Positions 5,506 to 9,405 of a stretch of DNA of 9,405 nucleotides are shown here, one piece after another (within the stretch, counting starts at the first letter, position 1; each line of letters starts with the position of its first letter). The notes below the pieces were generated by a model. That model saw nothing but the letters and a program-made list of their open reading frames with translations. It was not told where the DNA came from and did no database searches. Position numbers and translations under genes: made by a program. This DNA comes from Solimonas sp041612095 (lineage in GTDB: Bacteria; Pseudomonadota; Gammaproteobacteria; Nevskiales; Nevskiaceae), in contig JBFJJW010000128.1 of NCBI GenBank assembly GCA_041612095.1, positions 1 through 9,405 on the forward strand, in the 5' to 3' direction.

Positions 5506-8187
5506 ATGTTGACACCCCGTAACCCCTGCGGCGCAGCTGCGCTGGCGCTTGTGGCCGCGTTACTGACTGCCGGCTGGTCAAGCGGCGTCGCTGCGCTGCC
5601 GGAACGCAAGCTGGACACCACCTCGGACCTGCTGGCGCGCTTGCGGGTCAACACGGGCAACCACCTGATCCAGCAGCAACTGCTGAGCGATAGCTACCTG
5701 GCGCTGCATGCAGCAGGCAGTCTGCCGCTGCTGAGTGACAACGCGACGGCAGCCCCGCTGGAGCGGGCCCGCTTCTTCCTGTCGATCTATGGCGCGATTG
5801 CCGGCATAGACGATGCCGTCAACGAACTGAATCTGCGTCGCGTTACGCGCGACCGCGCCGGCAACACCCACGTACATCTCGATCAGGTACACAACGGCCT
5901 GCCGGTATTTGGCGCACGCACCGTGGTACATATGAACGACGCCGGCATTACCGGCACCAGCGGCGTTTTCGTCCCTGGGCTCAGCGGCCTCGACACGACG
6001 CCTGCGCTGAGCATCGCCAGCCTGCGCCAACGTGCGCTCGCCGCGGCCCGCAAGCTGCACCCGCAGTCAGCGCACCTGAGCATCGCGTCCGGTCGCCTGA
6101 TGATCTACCGCGATGGGCTGCTGCTGGGCGTCCCCGGCAAGAGCTTTCTGGCCTACGAGGCCATGGTGCAAGGCGCGAAGCACGAGGCCATCCGCGAGCG
6201 CATCATCCTTGATGCGAACCAGGGCGGCCTGCTCAATCGCATCAACGAGGTTCACACCGTCCTCAATCGTGAGATCTACACCCCGGACACCACGGTACCG
6301 CCGCTGTTGACCGAGGGCAGCGTGCTGGCGCCCGCGGATATCCCGCTTGCTGGTGATGGGCCCAGCGACCCGGCGTCACGTCTGCCGCGCCTGCCTACCG
6401 ACAACCTGTATATCTTCGCGGGTGGCACCTACGCGTTGTACAAGAATCTGTTTGGTCGCGAGGGCTATGACGACGGCGCTCTCCCGCCAGAGGAGCAGGT
6501 ACAGCGCAGTGTCTATCTGATCAACGAGAATTGCCCGAACGCCTACTGGGACGGCACATCCACCAACTACTGCCCGGGCTTCGATGCCGACGACGTGGTC
6601 AGCCACGAGTGGAGCCACGCCTACACCGAGTACACGCATGGCCTGATCTACCAGTACCAGTCAGGCGCCCTCAACGAGGCCTACTCCGATATCTTCGGCG
6701 AAACCTACGACCTCGTGAACGGCCTTGAAGGCCCGCTCGGCGTCACGCTGACCGAGGGTGATTACTTTGAAAACGGTGGCAGCCGCTGGGTCGTCGGTGA
6801 GGATCTCTCGGAAACTGCGGCGGGCCTGCTGCTCCGCGACATGTGGGACCCGGACAATTTCACCGTCAACGTTCCGGTCCTCAACCTGCCGCTGCTGTCG
6901 TTCGCGCCCTCACCCGGCAGCGTCATCACCTCCGAGAACTACTATTGCGGTACGGGCGATGGTGGTGGTGTGCATACCAACTCCGGCGTCCCCAACCATG
7001 CCTACGCCATGCTGGTGGATGGCAAGGAATTCAATGGCGTGGTGATTCCGAAGATCGGCATGACCAAGGCCGCACATATTTACTTCCACGCACAGACCCA
7101 CTACCAGACGCCGACCACGAACTTTCCGCAGCACGCCGAGGCGCTGGAACAGTCGTGTCGCGATCTGATTGGCGCGCCGTTGAATGATGTGCTGGGCAAT
7201 GATTCCGGAGAGCGCATCAGCAACACCGACTGCGCTGCCGTTGCCGCCGCGATGCTTGCCGTAGAAATGCGCAGCCGGCCTCATGAGAAGTGCGGCTACA
7301 TACCGGTGCTGCAGCCGGAAGACTCGACTCCGGCGCTATGCCCTCAAGGGCAGGCACCTGAACCCAGCTTTCACCAGAACTGGGAAGGCAGCCAGTTTCC
7401 TGCAGACTGGACGCTGGGCAAGAACCTGACCGGCGACACCGAGTCGGCAGTCTTTGCCTTTGAGCGCTCCGGCGATCTGCCGGCGCCTCATGGCGGACAT
7501 GCCGCGTTCGCACTGAACGACACTGGCGGCACCTGCGCCGTCGGCGGCGATCAGTCCGGTTCGCACTGGATGGACTCACCGGAGCTGACGCTCACCGACA
7601 GCAGCAGCTTCCTGCACTTCAGCCACTTCATGCAGTCCGAGGCCAGCTACGACGGCGGCAATCTGAAGTACAGCCTGAACGGTGCAGATTTTGCCGTGGT
7701 GCCCGACGACGCGTTCACCTACAACGGCCACAGCAGCACACTCGGCAGCGCGCCCGAGATTCCGCTACCAGTGCCAGACCCTACCGGCCTCCTGGGCAAC
7801 AACACCAACCCGATGGCCGGACAGGCCGCATGGAGCGGCTCGGATCAGGGCGAGTCAACCGGTAGCTGGGGTATCACCGTGGTAGATATTGCCGCCCTTG
7901 GCGCTGCCAGTGGCGACAAGATCCGGTTCCGCTGGGAGTTTGGCAATGACGGCTGCGGCGGCAATCGCGGCTGGTACGTCGACGACACCACGGTATTCAG
8001 CTGCAAGGCCGGCGGCAGCGGCATTCCCAGCCCGACCCCAGGCACCGGTGGCGGCACTGGGGGTGACGGCGGTGGCAGCACCGCTGGCGGCGGCACCGAC
8101 GGCGGCCGCTTCGGCGGCGGCGCACTCGGCGGCCTGTTGCTGCTGCCCTTGTTCGGCGCCGCGGCGTTGCGCCGTCGCCGACACTAG
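5506..8187 (+). CDS. Secreted M4 (thermolysin-family) zinc metallopeptidase with a MAM-like domain and a GlyGly-CTERM tail
   Basis: This 893-residue protein is predicted to be an exported endopeptidase. Visible parts in order: signal peptide (1 to about 30, cleavage near GVAA/LPERK); propeptide of FTP and PepSY type (about 85-240, with the LDQVHNGLPVFGARTVVH stretch at 125-142); M4 catalytic domain (about 252-588); a beta-rich MAM-like / choice-of-anchor-J type domain (about 622-834); a Gly-rich linker; and a GlyGly-CTERM tail (about 868-893) made of glycines, a hydrophobic helix and RRRR. The catalytic set is intact: HEWSH (His367, Glu368, His371), GALNEAYSD (Glu391, 20 residues after His371 as in thermolysin), Tyr382, Arg444 and the HTNSG histidine His490. 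Glu391 to His490 is 99 residues against about 65 in thermolysin, indicating an insertion. GAGGA at 5496-5500 lies 5 nt before the ATG. The tail predicts processing by a rhombosortase, not present here, and surface anchoring or type II secretion. Confidence 0.93.
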   Translation: MLTPRNPCGAAALALVAALLTAGWSSGVAALPERKLDTTSDLLARLRVNTGNHLIQQQLLSDSYLALHAAGSLPLLSDNATAAPLERARFFLSIYGAIAGIDDAVNELNLRRVTRDRAGNTHVHLDQVHNGLPVFGARTVVHMNDAGITGTSGVFVPGLSGLDTTPALSIASLRQRALAAARKLHPQSAHLSIASGRLMIYRDGLLLGVPGKSFLAYEAMVQGAKHEAIRERIILDANQGGLLNRINEVHTVLNREIYTPDTTVPPLLTEGSVLAPADIPLAGDGPSDPASRLPRLPTDNLYIFAGGTYALYKNLFGREGYDDGALPPEEQVQRSVYLINENCPNAYWDGTSTNYCPGFDADDVVSHEWSHAYTEYTHGLIYQYQSGALNEAYSDIFGETYDLVNGLEGPLGVTLTEGDYFENGGSRWVVGEDLSETAAGLLLRDMWDPDNFTVNVPVLNLPLLSFAPSPGSVITSENYYCGTGDGGGVHTNSGVPNHAYAMLVDGKEFNGVVIPKIGMTKAAHIYFHAQTHYQTPTTNFPQHAEALEQSCRDLIGAPLNDVLGNDSGERISNTDCAAVAAAMLAVEMRSRPHEKCGYIPVLQPEDSTPALCPQGQAPEPSFHQNWEGSQFPADWTLGKNLTGDTESAVFAFERSGDLPAPHGGHAAFALNDTGGTCAVGGDQSGSHWMDSPELTLTDSSSFLHFSHFMQSEASYDGGNLKYSLNGADFAVVPDDAFTYNGHSSTLGSAPEIPLPVPDPTGLLGNNTNPMAGQAAWSGSDQGESTGSWGITVVDIAALGAASGDKIRFRWEFGNDGCGGNRGWYVDDTTVFSCKAGGSGIPSPTPGTGGGTGGDGGGSTAGGGTDGGRFGGGALGGLLLLPLFGAAALRRRRH

Positions 8188-8203
8188 GCAGCGCTGTAAC
8201 AAA

Positions 8204-8231
8204 AAAGGGCGGCTCCTTCGAGCCGCCCTTT
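8204..8231. terminator. Bidirectional intrinsic terminator between the peptidase gene and kdsA
   Basis: A perfect 12-bp stem AAAGGGCGGCTC (8204-8215) / GAGCCGCCCTTT (8220-8231) closes a 4-nt loop. It lies 16 nt after the peptidase stop and 22 nt after the kdsA stop. In the minus direction it is followed by an uninterrupted run of six T (complement of 8201-8206), making a strong terminator for pyrG-kdsA. In the plus direction the tail is TTTCTGTTGTTG, T-rich but interrupted, so termination of the peptidase transcript may be weaker. Confidence 0.93.
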
Positions 8232-8253
8232 CTGTTGTTGATGCTAGCCGCGG

Positions 8254-9087
8254 TCAGCCCAGCTGTTGCTCCAGCAGGCCTGATTTCTTCACCACACGGT
8301 CCAGTTCCACCAGAGTCTCGAGCAGCGATGCCATGTGCTTGAGCGGCAGCGAGTTGGGGCCGTCACATAGGGCCTCATCCGGCTTGGGATGGGTTTCCAT
8401 GAACAGACCGGCAATCCCGGCGCCAACTGCTGCCCGCGCCAACACCGGAATCATCTCGCGCATGCCGCCGGAGGCCGTGCCCTGCCCGCCCGGCAGCTGC
8501 ACGGTATGGGTGCCGTCAAACACCACCGGTGCGTACTTGCGCATGATGGCCAGGCCACGCATGTCCGCAACCAGATTGTTGTAGCCAAACGAGAATCCGC
8601 GCTCGCACAGCATGAACTGATGCGGTGCCACCGCCGTCATCTTCTCGATGACGTTGCCCATTTCCCAGGGCGACATGAACTGGCCTTTCTTGACGTTGAT
8701 CGGGCGGCCGGTGCGCGCCACGCTCTGCATGAAATTGGTCTGGCGACACAGAAAAGCGGGGGTCTGAATGACATCGATCACGCTGGCAACCTCCGCCAGC
8801 GGTGTGTCTTCATGCACGTCAGTCAGTACCGGCACGCCAATCTGCTTCTTGGCCTTCTCCATGATCTTCAGGCCCTCTTCGAGGCCCGGGCCGCGATAGC
8901 TCTTGTGTGAGCTGCGATTGGCCTTGTCGAAGGAACCCTTGAAGATGTACAGAATGCCGAGCTTGTCGGCCAGCGGCTTGATATGACCCGCAACGTCGAG
9001 CGCCAACTGCTCGGACTCCAGGGTGTCGGGACCTGCAATCAGGAACAGCGGCTGATCGAGTCCAATCTCGCGTCCACAAAGTTTCAT
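8254..9087 (-). CDS. kdsA: 3-deoxy-8-phosphooctulonate (KDO-8-phosphate) synthase
   Basis: KdsA condenses phosphoenolpyruvate with arabinose 5-phosphate to form KDO-8-phosphate for the LPS inner core. The 277-residue protein shows FDKANRSS (53-60), YRGPGLEEG (64-72), TDVHE (89-93), PAFLCRQTNF (110-119), NVKKGQF (131-137), ERGFSFGYNNLV (162-173), FDGTHTVQLPGG (190-201) and METHP (230-234). Overall it resembles the metal-dependent class, with ligands His194, Glu231 and Asp242 in place. The fourth ligand position, Cys in the usual IAGPC motif and Asn in the metal-independent class, is Asp21 here (IAGPDTLES; codon GAC at 9025-9027). CDGP (241-244) resembles the metal-independent class. The ATG overlaps the pyrG stop by 4 nt (ATGA), and GAGGG (9092-9096) lies 4 nt upstream, so the two are probably translationally coupled. 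Confidence 0.96.
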   Translation of the reverse strand: MKLCGREIGLDQPLFLIAGPDTLESEQLALDVAGHIKPLADKLGILYIFKGSFDKANRSSHKSYRGPGLEEGLKIMEKAKKQIGVPVLTDVHEDTPLAEVASVIDVIQTPAFLCRQTNFMQSVARTGRPINVKKGQFMSPWEMGNVIEKMTAVAPHQFMLCERGFSFGYNNLVADMRGLAIMRKYAPVVFDGTHTVQLPGGQGTASGGMREMIPVLARAAVGAGIAGLFMETHPKPDEALCDGPNSLPLKHMASLLETLVELDRVVKKSGLLEQQLG

Positions 9088-9405
9088 GCTGCCCTCACGG
9101 CGGAATTGGCCGGCGTGGGTTGCCCCGCCTGATTGGCCAGATGGTGTTCACGCGCCGCCTTGACGAAACCCTCGAACAGCGGGTGACCGTCGCGCGGCGT
9201 GGACGTGAACTCGGGGTGAAACTGGCAACCAATGAAGAACGGATGATTGGGCAGCTCGATCATCTCCACCAGTTCGTTCTCGGCGGATTCGGCCACCAGC
9301 TCCAGTCCGCCGTCGGACAGCACCTGCTTGTAGTTGTTGTTGAACTCATAGCGATGGCGATGACGCTCGCTGATGATCTCGGCGTTGTACAGGGCGCGTG
9401 AACGC
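9084..9405 (-). CDS. pyrG: CTP synthase, C-terminal part (N-terminus beyond the right edge)
   Basis: PyrG makes CTP from UTP using glutamine-derived ammonia. The last 106 residues are present. They contain the ERHRHRYEFNNNY motif of CTP synthase and the glutaminase-domain block GCQFHPEF, whose His and Glu (residues 63 and 65 of the fragment) complete the Cys-His-Glu triad; the Cys lies off the window. The frame runs to the edge with no stop, so the gene continues. After FEGFVKAA there is a short low-complexity tail rich in Ala, Gln and Pro. The stop codon overlaps the kdsA start in an ATGA junction, so the pair is an operon. Synteny with kdsA and eno is typical of gammaproteobacteria. Confidence 0.97.
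   Translation of the reverse strand, partial: RSRALYNAEIISERHRHRYEFNNNYKQVLSDGGLELVAESAENELVEMIELPNHPFFIGCQFHPEFTSTPRDGHPLFEGFVKAAREHHLANQAGQPTPANSAVRAA

Noticed and set aside
8041..8110. Gly-codon-rich GGC/GGT repeats considered as a tandem DNA repeat
   Set aside because: The repetition is irregular and is explained by the glycine-rich linker before the GlyGly-CTERM tail.
7855..8202. Minus-strand open frame of Ala-rich sequence opposite the peptidase C-terminus
   Set aside because: It mirrors the Gly-rich linker codons of the peptidase; the repetitive Ala content is a by-product of GGC/GCC codons.
7889..8584. Plus-strand open frame crossing the peptidase end and the terminator into kdsA
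   Set aside because: It overlaps two confident genes and passes through the terminator hairpin; composition is Ala/Arg/Ser-rich without motifs.

Overview
This is a GC-rich chromosomal window that looks gammaproteobacterial. The evidence is the conserved minus-strand order pyrG-kdsA-eno-ftsB-ispD, a KdsA whose N-terminus resembles Xanthomonadales-type proteins (from memory), and a secreted protease ending in a GlyGly-CTERM tail, a feature of gammaproteobacteria that carry rhombosortase. Placement near the Xanthomonadales/Lysobacterales is an inference; no rRNA or marker tree is available here.

Layout from the right edge, following minus-strand transcription: the C-terminal part of pyrG (CTP synthase) overlaps kdsA (KDO-8-phosphate synthase) by 4 nt. 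kdsA ends at a strong terminator hairpin shared with a convergent plus-strand gene. That gene, at 5506-8187, encodes a large secreted M4 (thermolysin-family) metallopeptidase. It splits the usual kdsA-eno junction. Beyond it the minus-strand housekeeping block resumes with eno (own candidate promoter), ftsB and ispD, closely packed. ispF, the common neighbour of ispD, is absent, and pssA (phosphatidylserine synthase) follows after 53 nt. Then comes a 262-nt region with a promoter, a short Leu-rich leader ORF and several hairpins, leading into leuA (2-isopropylmalate synthase). The first 36 codons of another minus-strand gene run off the left edge.

The housekeeping genes serve nucleotide supply (CTP), LPS core sugar, glycolysis, division, isoprenoids, phospholipid and leucine synthesis. 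CTP links several of them: it is used to activate KDO, by IspD, and to make CDP-diacylglycerol for PssA. The leuA upstream region has the marks of ribosome-mediated attenuation, but without a U-tract terminator, so translational control of the leuA ribosome-binding site is a plausible alternative.

The most notable observations are: the undescribed-looking leu leader (leuL) with a promoter that makes it nearly leaderless; Asp at the KdsA position normally occupied by Cys (metal-dependent class) or Asn (metal-independent class); and the multidomain GlyGly-CTERM protease inserted in a conserved operon. I see no mobile element, CRISPR array, tRNA or rRNA, and no evidence of a wholly new multigene system.
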